Both the position numbers and the translations under genes were made by a program. The notes under the pieces were generated by a model that saw nothing but the letters and a program-made list of their open reading frames with translations, was not told the DNA's origin and searched no databases. This document shows, one piece after another, positions 12,016 to 21,683 of a stretch of 44,070 nt of DNA (positions are counted from its first letter, which is position 1; each line of letters begins with the position of its first letter). The stretch is from Candidatus Limnocylindrales bacterium (GTDB taxonomy: Bacteria; Chloroflexota; Limnocylindria; Limnocylindrales; CSP1-4): assembly GCA_025450915.1 (NCBI GenBank), contig JANWLH010000036.1, forward strand, positions 1-44,070, read 5' to 3'.

Positions 12016-12032
12016 GACCGCCGCCGGCGGTC
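12016..12032 (+). terminator. Possible terminator hairpin
   Basis: gaccgcc-gcc-ggcggtc, no U-tract. Confidence 0.3.
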
Positions 12033-12184
12033 CCGGGCTCCAACCCCGGCGCTGCGCCAGCCCAGCTGCCGATCCGGAGTCCCGAGACACCTGGCGGCGG
12101 TTCTGATTCCGGCCAGGAGCGTCGGTTGCGTGGGTTGGGACACCACGCGTACCATCGATCGGTCCCCCAACGCATTTCGCGAGG

Positions 12185-13639
12185 TTGCCCCACTCGATGG
12201 CTGTCGGCTCCAGTAACGACTTCGACCTCGTCGTCCTTGGGGCCGGCACAGGTGGCTATACCGCCGCGTTCAGGGCGGCCCAGCTCGGGCTGCGCGTTGC
12301 CCTCGTCGACGAGGACAAGGTCGGCGGAACGTGCCTCCACCGCGGGTGCATCCCGACCAAGGCGCTCCTCGAATCGGCCGAGATGGTCAACCGGGCGCGC
12401 CACCTCAAGGATTACGGCGTCGTCCTGGCGGGCGAGCCGGAGATCGACTACGCGACGATCGCCGGCCGCCGCGATGCGGTCGTCAAGCGGATGTGGACCG
12501 GCCTCAGGAGCCTCGTCGACAAGAACAAGGTGACCTGGGTCGCCGGACGGGGACGGCTTGACGGGCCGAATCGGGTCCGCGTCCGCCAGCCCGGCGAGGA
12601 CGGCACGCCGGGAGCGGGCGGCGAGCGGATCCTCCAGGCGACCGACGTGATCATCGCCACGGGCAGCCGGGTGAAGAGCCTGCCCGGGCTCGTCCCGGAC
12701 GGCAAGGTGATCGTCACCAGCGACGACATCCTGCGCCTGACCGACCGGCCCGCGAGCATCGTGATCGTCGGCGCCGGTGCCGTGGGCGTCGAGTTCGCCA
12801 GCTTCTACCACGACATCGGGACGGCGGTGACGCTCCTCGAATACCTGCCCGGGATCGTGCCCCTCGAAGATCGCGACGTGAGCCAGCTCGTCGAGCGCAG
12901 CTTCACCAAGCGGGGCATCAAGGTGATCACCAAGGCGCGCTTCGACGTGGCCGCGGTGAAGACCTCGAAGAGCGGCGTCCGGCTGACGGTCGGACCCGAA
13001 GGCGGTCCAACCGAGGAGATCAGCGCCGAGCTGATGCTCGTGGCGACGGGCCGGGCGGCGAACACCGAGGAGATCGGCCTCGAGACCACCAAGGTCGAGG
13101 TCGAGCGCGGGGTCATCAAGGTCAACGGCAAGATGCGGACCCGCGAGCCGCACGTCTACGCGATCGGCGACGTGATCGGCGGGCTGTGGCTCGCCCACAC
13201 GGCGGCCCACGAGGGGATCGTCGCGGCGCACACGATCGCCGGCGAGAAGGATGTCCCGGAGATCGACTACAGCGAGCAGCCCAAGGCCACGTACTGCCGG
13301 CCCGAGATCGCGTCGATCGGCCTGACCGAGGCCCAGTGCCAGGAGCGCGGCCTGCCCTACAAGGTCGGCAAGGTGCCCTTCCAGGCGATCGCCAAGGCGA
13401 TCATCGGCGGCGAGTACGAAGGCTTCGCCAAGGTCATCAAGAACACCGAGACCGGTGACACGCTCGGCGTGCATCTCGTCGGGCCGCACGCCACCGATTT
13501 GATCGCCGAGGCATCGCTCGGCTTCGAGCTCGAGGCGACGCCCTGGGAGATCGGGGCGGCGACCCATCCCCATCCCACGCTTTCGGAGATCCTCGGCGAG
13601 GCGGCCCTCGCCGTCGACGGCCGATCGATCAACTTCTGA
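12185..13639 (+). CDS. lpdA: Dihydrolipoyl dehydrogenase (E3)
   Basis: GGTCLHRGCIPTKALL, GAGAVGVEFASFY, AIGDVIGG; start may be 12197. Confidence 0.93.
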   Translation: MPHSMAVGSSNDFDLVVLGAGTGGYTAAFRAAQLGLRVALVDEDKVGGTCLHRGCIPTKALLESAEMVNRARHLKDYGVVLAGEPEIDYATIAGRRDAVVKRMWTGLRSLVDKNKVTWVAGRGRLDGPNRVRVRQPGEDGTPGAGGERILQATDVIIATGSRVKSLPGLVPDGKVIVTSDDILRLTDRPASIVIVGAGAVGVEFASFYHDIGTAVTLLEYLPGIVPLEDRDVSQLVERSFTKRGIKVITKARFDVAAVKTSKSGVRLTVGPEGGPTEEISAELMLVATGRAANTEEIGLETTKVEVERGVIKVNGKMRTREPHVYAIGDVIGGLWLAHTAAHEGIVAAHTIAGEKDVPEIDYSEQPKATYCRPEIASIGLTEAQCQERGLPYKVGKVPFQAIAKAIIGGEYEGFAKVIKNTETGDTLGVHLVGPHATDLIAEASLGFELEATPWEIGAATHPHPTLSEILGEAALAVDGRSINF

Positions 13640-13652
13640 TCAGGGAGGCGGT

Positions 13653-14771
13653 ATGACCGCGACCCGCCAGCGAGCGAAGGCCGCACCTCACCTCGGTGCC
13701 GCGGCCGGCCTCGACGACGACGAGCTCCTCGCGATGTACCGGATGGTCGCGCTCGCGCGCGCCGTCGATGAGCGGATGTGGATCCTCAACCGGGCGGGAC
13801 GCATCCCGTTCGTGATCAGCGGCCAGGGCCACGAGGGTGCCCAGGTCGGCGTCACCTGGGCGCTGCGCAAGGGCCATGACTGGATCGCGCCGTTCTACCG
13901 CTCGATCGCGATGTGCATGACCTTCGGGATGAGCGCCAGGGACATCATGCTCGCCCAGTATGCCCGGGCCAGCGACCCGTCCTCGGGTGGCCGCCAGATG
14001 CCCGGCCACTACGGCGATCGACGGCACAACCTGCTGTCGGTCTCGTCGCCGGTCGCCACGCAGATCCTGCACGCCGTGGGGATCGCCCTCGCGGCCAAGA
14101 TCCGGGGCACCGCCCAGGTGGCCCTGACGGCGATGGGCGAAGGCTTGTCGAACCAGGGCGACGTCCACGAGGCATTGAACTTCGCGGCGATCCACAAGCT
14201 GCCGTTCGTCTTCCTCGTCGAGAACAACGGCTATGCGATCAGCGTCCCGGCGGTGATGGAGCTGGCCGTCCCGGATGTCGCGGCGCGGGCAGCCGGCTAC
14301 GGGATCCCGGGCGTGGTCGTCGACGGTGCCGACGTCCTGGCCTGCTACGTCGCGGCGAAGACGGCGATCGAGCGGGCGCGGGCCGGCGACGGGCCGACCC
14401 TGATCGAGGCCAAGGTGACCCGGCTCACCGGCCACTCCTCCGACGACCAGCAGACCAAGTACCGGACCGAGGAGGAGATGGCCCTCGAGAAGGGACGCGA
14501 TGCGCTGCCCCGCTTCCGCGACCAGTTGCGGGCGGCCGGGATCCTGACGCCGGCCGTCGAGGCCGCCCTGACCGAGGAGATCGCGGCGATCGTGACCGAT
14601 GCCACCGAGTTCGCCGAAGGCGAGCCCGATCCCGAGCCGTCGACGGCGATGCGCTGGGTCTACGCCGAGGACTGGCCCTCGGAGACTCCGCCGCCGTGGG
14701 GCTTCGGCGAAGGCGACGACGACGCGGGCTCCGGCTCCGAGGGTGGCGGCCCGGCGGCGGGCGGCGACTGA
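13653..14771 (+). CDS. 2-oxoacid dehydrogenase E1 alpha (pyruvate or branched-chain type)
   Basis: GRQMPGHYGDRRHNLLSVSSPVATQ, GEGLSNQGDVHEALNFAA. Confidence 0.9.
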   Translation: MTATRQRAKAAPHLGAAAGLDDDELLAMYRMVALARAVDERMWILNRAGRIPFVISGQGHEGAQVGVTWALRKGHDWIAPFYRSIAMCMTFGMSARDIMLAQYARASDPSSGGRQMPGHYGDRRHNLLSVSSPVATQILHAVGIALAAKIRGTAQVALTAMGEGLSNQGDVHEALNFAAIHKLPFVFLVENNGYAISVPAVMELAVPDVAARAAGYGIPGVVVDGADVLACYVAAKTAIERARAGDGPTLIEAKVTRLTGHSSDDQQTKYRTEEEMALEKGRDALPRFRDQLRAAGILTPAVEAALTEEIAAIVTDATEFAEGEPDPEPSTAMRWVYAEDWPSETPPPWGFGEGDDDAGSGSEGGGPAAGGD

Positions 14772-15754
14772 TGCCCACCCGGACGTTCATCGAGGCAATC
14801 CGCGAGACGATCGCCGGCGAGATGCGCCGCGACGAATCGGTCATCGTGCTCGGCGAGGACGTCGGCAAGAAGGGTGGCGTCTTCCTGGCGACCGACGGCC
14901 TGTGGGCCGAGTTCGGCTCGGATCGGGTGATCGATACGCCGCTGACCGAGTCGATGATCGTCGGCGCCTCGATCGGCGCTGCGGTCAACGGCCTGCGCCC
15001 GATCGCCGAGATCCAGTTCGCCGACTTCATCCACCCGGCGTTCAACCAGATCGTGTCCGAGGCGGCGCGGATGCGCTATCGCTCGAACAACGCGGTCGGG
15101 GTGCCGCTCACGATCCGCGCCCCGTACGGCGGGGGAGTCCACGGCGCGCTGTATCACTCGCAGTCGGTGGAGGCGTTCTTCAGCCACGTGCCCGGCCTGA
15201 AGGTCGTCGTGCCCTCGACGCCCTACGACGCCCGGGGCCTCCTTCGGAGCTCGATCCGCGACGACGACCCGGTGCTGTTCTTCGAGCACAAGAAGATGTA
15301 CCGGAGCGTCCGCGGCGACGTTCCCGACACGGACTACGTGGTCCCGCTGGGCCGGGCGGCGATCACTCGCCCAGGGACCCAGGTGACGGTGATCGCCTAC
15401 GGGTTGATGGCCCACTACGCCCTGGAGGCGGCCGAGCGGGTCGAGGAGGAGGGGATCAGCGTCGAGGTCGTCGACCTGCGCACGCTCCGGCCGCTCGACA
15501 AGGAGACGGTCATCGGCTCGGTCCGCAAGACCGGCAAGTGCCTCGTCGTCTACGAGGACAACCGCTTCGGCGGCTACGGCGCGGAGGTCGCGGCGACCGT
15601 TGCCGAGGAGGCCTTCGACTACCTCGACGGCCCCGTCACCCGAATCGCCGGCCCGGACGTCCCCGGCGTCCCGTACAACCACGTCCTCGAGGACTGGTTC
15701 ATGGTCGACCCCACCAAGATCACGGCAGGCATCCGCAAGCTCGCCGCGTACTGA
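14771..15754 (+). CDS. 2-oxoacid dehydrogenase E1 beta
   Basis: EDVGKKGGVFLAT, DTPLTESMIVG, PYGGGVHGALYHSQS. Confidence 0.92.
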   Translation: MPTRTFIEAIRETIAGEMRRDESVIVLGEDVGKKGGVFLATDGLWAEFGSDRVIDTPLTESMIVGASIGAAVNGLRPIAEIQFADFIHPAFNQIVSEAARMRYRSNNAVGVPLTIRAPYGGGVHGALYHSQSVEAFFSHVPGLKVVVPSTPYDARGLLRSSIRDDDPVLFFEHKKMYRSVRGDVPDTDYVVPLGRAAITRPGTQVTVIAYGLMAHYALEAAERVEEEGISVEVVDLRTLRPLDKETVIGSVRKTGKCLVVYEDNRFGGYGAEVAATVAEEAFDYLDGPVTRIAGPDVPGVPYNHVLEDWFMVDPTKITAGIRKLAAY

Positions 15755-15943
15755 GCGTCGTTGCTCCGGGCGAGTGGGCCGCGCCCGCCCGATCCTGGGG
15801 TTGGCGCCTTGGACCCGGGCGGCCCGAGTTGGTCGCGGCACTCTTTCGCCCTTTCCCGACCCGACCGCCCGGCCGTGCGGCCCTTGGACCGCGATTCTTC
15901 CGATCTACCAGCCGGTGAGGTGGTACGTGTGGATGCGCGTCGA

Positions 15944-16738
15944 TCAAGGTCGATCCGGGCCGTCTGATCCCAGGCCCGTGAGCAACTTCGCGCTCGCCCG
16001 GGCGTGATTCGATACAGGTTTGGGCCGCCGGACACGGTGCGAGCCCCGCGGTTCTTGCTTACGACCACGGGGATTGGTAATCCGGAAGAACAGCCGTCCC
16101 TGCAGGCTGCCCGATGGCGCCGCAAGCCAGCGACGCACGGCGATGTTCTGAGAAGGCAGCACCGAATCCAGAATCCGCGCATGCCGGGCGAGTTGATCGC
16201 GGGCCGTTGTCGACTCTGGCAGCACAAGGAGGCGGGAAATGCTCGTGGGCTGCCACTTGAGTTGATCCCGCGCGATGCCCGCCGCGAGACGGACCTTGGC
16301 ATCGTGGCGCCGGAGGGTCTCCTCGATCGAGGTGAGCTCCGTCTTCACCTCGATGACGAGCAGCGACCCGGTTCGAGGGTGGAAGGCCAGCACATCGACT
16401 GAGCCGCGTTCGCCGAAGATCGAATAGGTCACCTCGACGGCCCAGAGCCAGCCCATCTGTGCCAGGAGAGCGATCGTCGCGTCGATCAAGCGAGCATGGC
16501 CCTCATCGAGCATTCGATCGAGAGTTCCGCCCCGCCAGCGCACATCGATTTCGCATCGGGCATCGAGCAGGCCAAGGATGTGCCGCAGGGTGCGATTCGC
16601 AACCGTGTCGAGATGACCGCGCTCGATCGCCGAAACGAGTTGCTGCGATACGCGGGCTGCGGCGGCCAGGTCGGACTGGCGCCAGGCGCGCCGGCGGCGG
16701 AGGGCGCGGATGACCAGGCCGACGCGTCGATCGTCCAT
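15944..16738 (-). CDS. XRE-type HTH protein fused to a PD-(D/E)XK nuclease-like domain (copy 2)
   Basis: HTH (WRQSDLAAAARVSQQLVSAIERGHL) plus EVTYSIFGERGSVDVLAF...LLVIEVKTE; start at MDDRR. Confidence 0.82.
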   Translation of the reverse strand: MDDRRVGLVIRALRRRRAWRQSDLAAAARVSQQLVSAIERGHLDTVANRTLRHILGLLDARCEIDVRWRGGTLDRMLDEGHARLIDATIALLAQMGWLWAVEVTYSIFGERGSVDVLAFHPRTGSLLVIEVKTELTSIEETLRRHDAKVRLAAGIARDQLKWQPTSISRLLVLPESTTARDQLARHARILDSVLPSQNIAVRRWLAAPSGSLQGRLFFRITNPRGRKQEPRGSHRVRRPKPVSNHARASAKLLTGLGSDGPDRP

Positions 16739-16896
16739 GGCCGGATCATCGCAACCGCGCCTTACCGGGCCAGTACCGAGCGGATGGCGGGCAGCGGCTC
16801 GACCGATCCGGGCGCGATGCGCGACACTGTGCCCTGGAGCCGGCCGGCCGATCATTGAGTCCGACTCGCAGCGCGACGTCCAGGAGGACTGAATCC

Positions 16897-18441
16897 GTGG
16901 CCAAGGTGACGATGCCCCAGCTCGGCGAGAGTGTTGCCGAAGGGACAATCGGCAAGTGGCTGAAGAAGCCCGGCGATCACGTCGACAAGTACGAGCCGCT
17001 CCTCGAGGTGATCACCGACAAAGTGAACGCCGAAGTCCCGTCGCCGGTCGAGGGCATCCTGACCACGATCCTCGTCGAAGAGGGCGCGACGGTCCCGAAC
17101 AACGCCGAGATCGCGATCATCGAGACGGCCGACGAAGCGGGCAGCGCAACGGCTGCCGCCCCTGCGCCGGCAGGCACCTCGACCCAAGCCGCCGCGGCCA
17201 CCGCCCCTGGCGCCGCCGCGGCCCCCACTGGCCCAGTCGTGACCTCGACCCCGGCCGCCTCGACCCCGGCCGCCTCGACCCCGGCCGCCTCGACCCCCGC
17301 GAACGGTCCCGCGGGCTCTGACGAGCGACCCGAGCGGCACTCCGAGCCGGCTCTCGCCCCCGCGGCCATCGCCACCGAAGATGAAGGCTCGCTGCCGGGC
17401 GACCCCGATGCCCGGATGACGCCGGCCGTCCGCCGCCTGCTCCGCGAGCATGGCCTGACCGCAGCGATGATCGTGGGCACCGGCGGCGGTGGCCGGATCA
17501 CCCGCGACGACGTCTCGAACTACGTCGAGACCCAGCGCACGAACACGCCGGTCGGCGGCCAGGTCGTCGGCGGCGCCGCAGCCAGCGGAGCGGCCGCGCC
17601 AACCGGCGGCGCGGGATCGACAACCGCCGTGCCACCGGCCACCCGCCCGGCGCCCCGCGTCGAGGCGGCCCCGGCTCCCGCCGCCAGGGCGAGCTCAGCC
17701 GGCGCATCCAGCCAGATCAGCTTCCCCGAGGGTGCCGACGAAGTCCTCCTGCCGATGACCCAGATGCGCAAGGGGATCGCCGCCCAGATGACCCGGGCGC
17801 TGGCAATTCCCCACGCCTACGTCCAGATGGAGGTCGACGTCTCCGGGCTCGTCCGGTTGCGCGACAAGCTCAAGCGCGAGTACCACGCCGCCAACGGCCT
17901 CTCCCTGAGCTACGTGCCGTTCGTCGTCAAGGCGACCGTCGAGGCGCTCCGGCGGAACCCGACGTTCAACGCCAACTGGACCGATGCCGGCCTGCTGGCC
18001 AAGCGCAAGTACAACATCGGCGTCGCCGTGGCGGTCGACGACGGGCTGATCGTGCCGGTCATCCGGGATGCCGACCAGCTCTCGATCCACGGCCTGAATC
18101 AGGCCATCTCCGAAGTCGCCGGTCGGGCCCGGCTGAACAAGCTCCGTGTCGACGATTTCGGTGGCGGCAGCTTCACGATCGACAACACCGGCTGGCTGGG
18201 CTCGAACCTGACGATGCCGATCATCAACTCGCCCGAGGTCGGGATCCTGACGATGGAGGCGATCACCAAGCGCGCCGTCGTCCTCGAGACGGCCGACGGC
18301 GACGTGCTCGCGATCCGGCCGGTCATGAACGTCGTCCTCGGGCTCGACCACCGGGCGAACGACGGCGCGGGCGGAGCTGCGCTCCTGCGCGACATCAAGG
18401 CCTGGCTCGAAGGGGTCGGACCCGACACCGCGATCTACTAG
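16897..18441 (+). CDS. 2-oxoacid dehydrogenase E2 (dihydrolipoamide acyltransferase)
   Basis: One lipoyl domain (VITDKVNAEVPSPVEG), subunit-binding domain (MTPAVRRLLREHGL), catalytic DHRANDGA; GTG start after caggagg. Confidence 0.92.
   Translation: MAKVTMPQLGESVAEGTIGKWLKKPGDHVDKYEPLLEVITDKVNAEVPSPVEGILTTILVEEGATVPNNAEIAIIETADEAGSATAAAPAPAGTSTQAAAATAPGAAAAPTGPVVTSTPAASTPAASTPAASTPANGPAGSDERPERHSEPALAPAAIATEDEGSLPGDPDARMTPAVRRLLREHGLTAAMIVGTGGGGRITRDDVSNYVETQRTNTPVGGQVVGGAAASGAAAPTGGAGSTTAVPPATRPAPRVEAAPAPAARASSAGASSQISFPEGADEVLLPMTQMRKGIAAQMTRALAIPHAYVQMEVDVSGLVRLRDKLKREYHAANGLSLSYVPFVVKATVEALRRNPTFNANWTDAGLLAKRKYNIGVAVAVDDGLIVPVIRDADQLSIHGLNQAISEVAGRARLNKLRVDDFGGGSFTIDNTGWLGSNLTMPIINSPEVGILTMEAITKRAVVLETADGDVLAIRPVMNVVLGLDHRANDGAGGAALLRDIKAWLEGVGPDTAIY
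17243..17297 (+). repeat. 15-bp tandem repeat in the E2 linker
   Basis: cctcgaccccggccg repeated about 3.5 times, encoding (STPAA)n. Confidence 0.85.
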
Positions 18442-18454
18442 GCACAGGCCGCCG

Positions 18455-19423
18455 ATGCGCATCGTCGTCACCGGCGCAACCGGGTTCATCGGCGGGGTCG
18501 TCGCCCGGCAGCTGCGAGCCCGGGGCGACACGGTCGTCGCGATCGTCCGCAATCCGGCTGGAGCCACGGACCTGCGCGACCTCGGCGTCGAGCTGGTGGC
18601 CGGCGACCTGGGCGACGTGGCCTCGATCAGCGGTCAGCTCGCCGGGGCGGACGTGCTCGTGCACATGGCCGGTTCGTACCGGATCGGGATCGGGCTATCG
18701 GAGCGACCGGCGATGCTCGATGCGAACGTCGGCACGACGACCCGGCTGCTCGACGCCGCCGCGCAGGTGGGCACGCCGAGGATCGTCTATACCTCGACCG
18801 TCAATGTCTTCGGGAACACGCACGGCGAGGTCGTCGACGAGACCTACGTGCGGAACCTTGCCGAGGGCTTCCTCAGCTACTACGACCTGACCAAGTACCG
18901 GGCCCACGAGCTGGTTGCGGCGCGGATCGCCGGCGGGGCGCCGATCGTCGTCGCGATGCCCGGCGGGGTCTACGGCCCGGGCGACCACTCCGAGGCGGGC
19001 GGCCAGCTCGCCCTGGCCCACGCGGGCAAGCTGCGCTACATCGCACTCGGTGACACCGGCCTGAGCTGGACCTTCGTCGACGACGTCGCCGATGGGATCG
19101 TGCGGATCCTCGACCACGGCGGCCTGGGTGACTCGTACATCCTGAGTGGCCCGTCGCTCCTGCTGCGGGACGCGGTCGGAGCCGCAGCCATCGCCGGGCA
19201 CCGGCGCCCACCGCGGCTCGTCCTGCCGACCGGCCTGCTGCGCCTGTTCATCCCGCTGAGCCGGCGCTTCGGCGCCGTCGGCGGCCTGCCCGCCAACCTC
19301 GCCGAGACGATCCGGGCTGGTGACGGCGTCACCTATTGGGCTCGAGCGGCCAAGGCCGAGCGTGAGCTGGGCTTCCAGGCGCGTGACCTGGAGTCCGGAT
19401 TGCGCGCCACGTTCGGGTCGTAG
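18455..19423 (+). CDS. NAD-dependent epimerase/dehydratase (extended SDR)
   Basis: VTGATGFIGGVVA; YYDLTKYRAHE. Confidence 0.87.
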   Translation: MRIVVTGATGFIGGVVARQLRARGDTVVAIVRNPAGATDLRDLGVELVAGDLGDVASISGQLAGADVLVHMAGSYRIGIGLSERPAMLDANVGTTTRLLDAAAQVGTPRIVYTSTVNVFGNTHGEVVDETYVRNLAEGFLSYYDLTKYRAHELVAARIAGGAPIVVAMPGGVYGPGDHSEAGGQLALAHAGKLRYIALGDTGLSWTFVDDVADGIVRILDHGGLGDSYILSGPSLLLRDAVGAAAIAGHRRPPRLVLPTGLLRLFIPLSRRFGAVGGLPANLAETIRAGDGVTYWARAAKAERELGFQARDLESGLRATFGS

Positions 19424-19438
19424 GCCTACACTCCCGCC

Positions 19439-20527
19439 ATGGGACGCGAATTGCCGATCTTCGAGCCGCCCGGCGCCGCCGGCGCCCACCACACGGGCAC
19501 GGCCGGCCTGTCGATCGCCCTCGGCGGCGGCTACGGCCTGGACGCGAGCCCAGCCCCCGGCGACCCGAACGTCGTGCGCCGGCACCCCGACTGGATCAAG
19601 GCCCGGATCCCCTCCGGCGAGAACTACCACGACCTCAAGGCGCTCCTCCGCGGCCAGACCCTCAACACGGTCTGCGAGGAGGCCCACTGCCCGAACATCG
19701 CCGAGTGCTGGGACCAGCGGACCGCGACGATCATGATCCTGGGCGACACGTGCACCCGGGCCTGCGGCTTCTGCGCCGTGAAGACCGGCCGGCCGACGTG
19801 GTTCGACGACGATGAGCCCCGGCGGGTTGCCGAGGCGCTCGCGACGCTCGATCTGGAGCACGTCGTCATCACCAGCGTCGCCCGTGACGACCTGCCCGAC
19901 GGGGGAGCCGGGATCTTCGCCGAGACGATCCGCCAGGTCCGGACGAAGTCGCCGGGGATGGGCGTCGAGGTCCTGATCCCCGATTTCAACGGCACCGACG
20001 GGCCGTTGCAGACCGTGATGGACGCCCGGCCGGACATCCTCAACCACAACCTCGAGACCGTCGAGCGGCTCCAGAAGCCGGTCCGCAAGCGGGCGCGCTA
20101 CGGGCGCAGCCTGTCGGTCCTCGAGCGGGCCAAGGCGTATGCCGTGGCCGACGGCTGGACGGTCCACACGAAGTCGAGCCTGATGGTCGGCCTCGGCGAG
20201 ACGCGCGACGAGCTGAGCCAGGCCTTCCGCGATCTGCGGGCGGTCGATTGCGACATCCTCACGATCGGCCAGTACCTGCGGCCGTCGATGGACCACCTCG
20301 AGCTCATCCGCTACTACCACCCCGACGAGTTCGCCGAGATGAGGGCCGAGGCCCTCGAGCTGGGCTTCCGGCATGTCGAATCGGGGCCCCTCGTCCGGTC
20401 GAGCTATCACGCTCGCGACCAGGTCCCCGGCGCGGAGCTGCGTCGGGCCCGGCGCCAGGCGACGATCGACGCCCAGGGCCGGGTCGTTCCGGGAGTCGCC
20501 GCCCTGCCGGACGCGCTGGCCGGCTGA
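19439..20527 (+). CDS. lipA: Lipoyl synthase
   Basis: CEEAHCPNIAECW and radical SAM CTRACGFCAVKTG. Confidence 0.95.
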   Translation: MGRELPIFEPPGAAGAHHTGTAGLSIALGGGYGLDASPAPGDPNVVRRHPDWIKARIPSGENYHDLKALLRGQTLNTVCEEAHCPNIAECWDQRTATIMILGDTCTRACGFCAVKTGRPTWFDDDEPRRVAEALATLDLEHVVITSVARDDLPDGGAGIFAETIRQVRTKSPGMGVEVLIPDFNGTDGPLQTVMDARPDILNHNLETVERLQKPVRKRARYGRSLSVLERAKAYAVADGWTVHTKSSLMVGLGETRDELSQAFRDLRAVDCDILTIGQYLRPSMDHLELIRYYHPDEFAEMRAEALELGFRHVESGPLVRSSYHARDQVPGAELRRARRQATIDAQGRVVPGVAALPDALAG

Positions 20528-20542
20528 ACCGGTCGTCAAGGA

Positions 20543-20557
20543 CAGCCGCACCGGCTG
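20543..20557 (+). terminator. Hairpin after lipA, possible terminator
   Basis: cagccg-cac-cggctg. Confidence 0.35.
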
Positions 20558-20615
20558 CCTGGGCCGGCCGTAGGCCCGGGACGTCGGCGAATCGCCCGTG
20601 GGCTATCCTCAGGCG

Positions 20616-21668
20616 ATGGCGACCATCTCGCGCAAGACGGCCCTCGCGGAGCTCCACTGCCACCTCGGCGGGGCGGTGACCCCGTCGATCATGTGGGGCA
20701 TCGCCCACGCCCAGGGGATCAAGCTCCCGACCAAGGACTACTGGGAATTCCGGGACATGATCACCGTCTCCAACAAGCGCAGCCGGAGCTTCGACGGCTA
20801 CCTCCAGCTCTTCCACTGGACGGAGCTGATCCAGTCATCGCCGCTGGCCGTCGAGCGCTCGGTCTACGAGGTCGTCGGTGGCGCCTACCGCAAGAACAAC
20901 ATCACGACCACCGAGCTGCGTTTCAACCCGATGAAGCGCAACCGGGGTGGCGAGCAGGATCTGGACCACATCATCGCGGCCGCAGTCCGGGGCATGGACC
21001 GGGCGTCGCTCGAGTACCCGGTCAAGCCCGGGCTGATCTTCTGCCTTGATCGAGCCTTCCCGTTCGAGCTCAACGAGATCCTGGTCGAGAAGGCGATCGT
21101 CTGGCACGACCGGGGCGTCGTCGGCATCGACATCGCCGGTCCGGAGAGCTCGACGTTCCGGGTCGCCGACTACAAGCGTCTCTTCCGGCGAGCCCGCCAG
21201 TTCGGCCTGGGCCTCACCGTCCATACCGGTGAGTCGGGGCCGATCGAGGAGGTTGCCCGGGTGGTCGAGCTCCTCGAGCCCGACCGGATCGGGCACGGCG
21301 TGAAGGCGGCCTACGACCCGCGGGCGCTGGAGATGCTCCGCGAGCGGGCGATCGTCCTCGAGATCTGCCCCACCTCGAACCTCAACACGGGCGTCGTGTC
21401 GAGCTGGGAGGAGTTCCGCTGGATCTTTGACCAGTTCCGGCGCAACGAGGTCCGCTTCTCGATCAACACCGACGGCCCGGAGATGCTCAAGACCTACATC
21501 CGCGACGAGCTCCAGACGCTCGGCCGGCTGGGGATCCTCTCGACCGACGACCAGCGCATCGCGATCGACACGGCCCTCGGTGCGTCGTTCGTGCCCAACG
21601 TGACCGACGTCATCCCGGCAGTCCTCGAGCCGGCCCGGCGCGCCGAGGTCGAGCGCGAGGAGGCCTGA
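20616..21668 (+). CDS. Adenosine deaminase family protein
   Basis: ELHCHLGGAV, TVHTGESG, CPTSNLNTG, SINTDGP. Confidence 0.88.
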   Translation: MATISRKTALAELHCHLGGAVTPSIMWGIAHAQGIKLPTKDYWEFRDMITVSNKRSRSFDGYLQLFHWTELIQSSPLAVERSVYEVVGGAYRKNNITTTELRFNPMKRNRGGEQDLDHIIAAAVRGMDRASLEYPVKPGLIFCLDRAFPFELNEILVEKAIVWHDRGVVGIDIAGPESSTFRVADYKRLFRRARQFGLGLTVHTGESGPIEEVARVVELLEPDRIGHGVKAAYDPRALEMLRERAIVLEICPTSNLNTGVVSSWEEFRWIFDQFRRNEVRFSINTDGPEMLKTYIRDELQTLGRLGILSTDDQRIAIDTALGASFVPNVTDVIPAVLEPARRAEVEREEA

Positions 21669-21683
21669 CGGCGGCGACGCCGG

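Noticed and set aside
11957-13573. 538-aa minus-strand ORF opposite lpdA
   Set aside because: Antisense shadow; D/R/G/L-rich composition without motifs.
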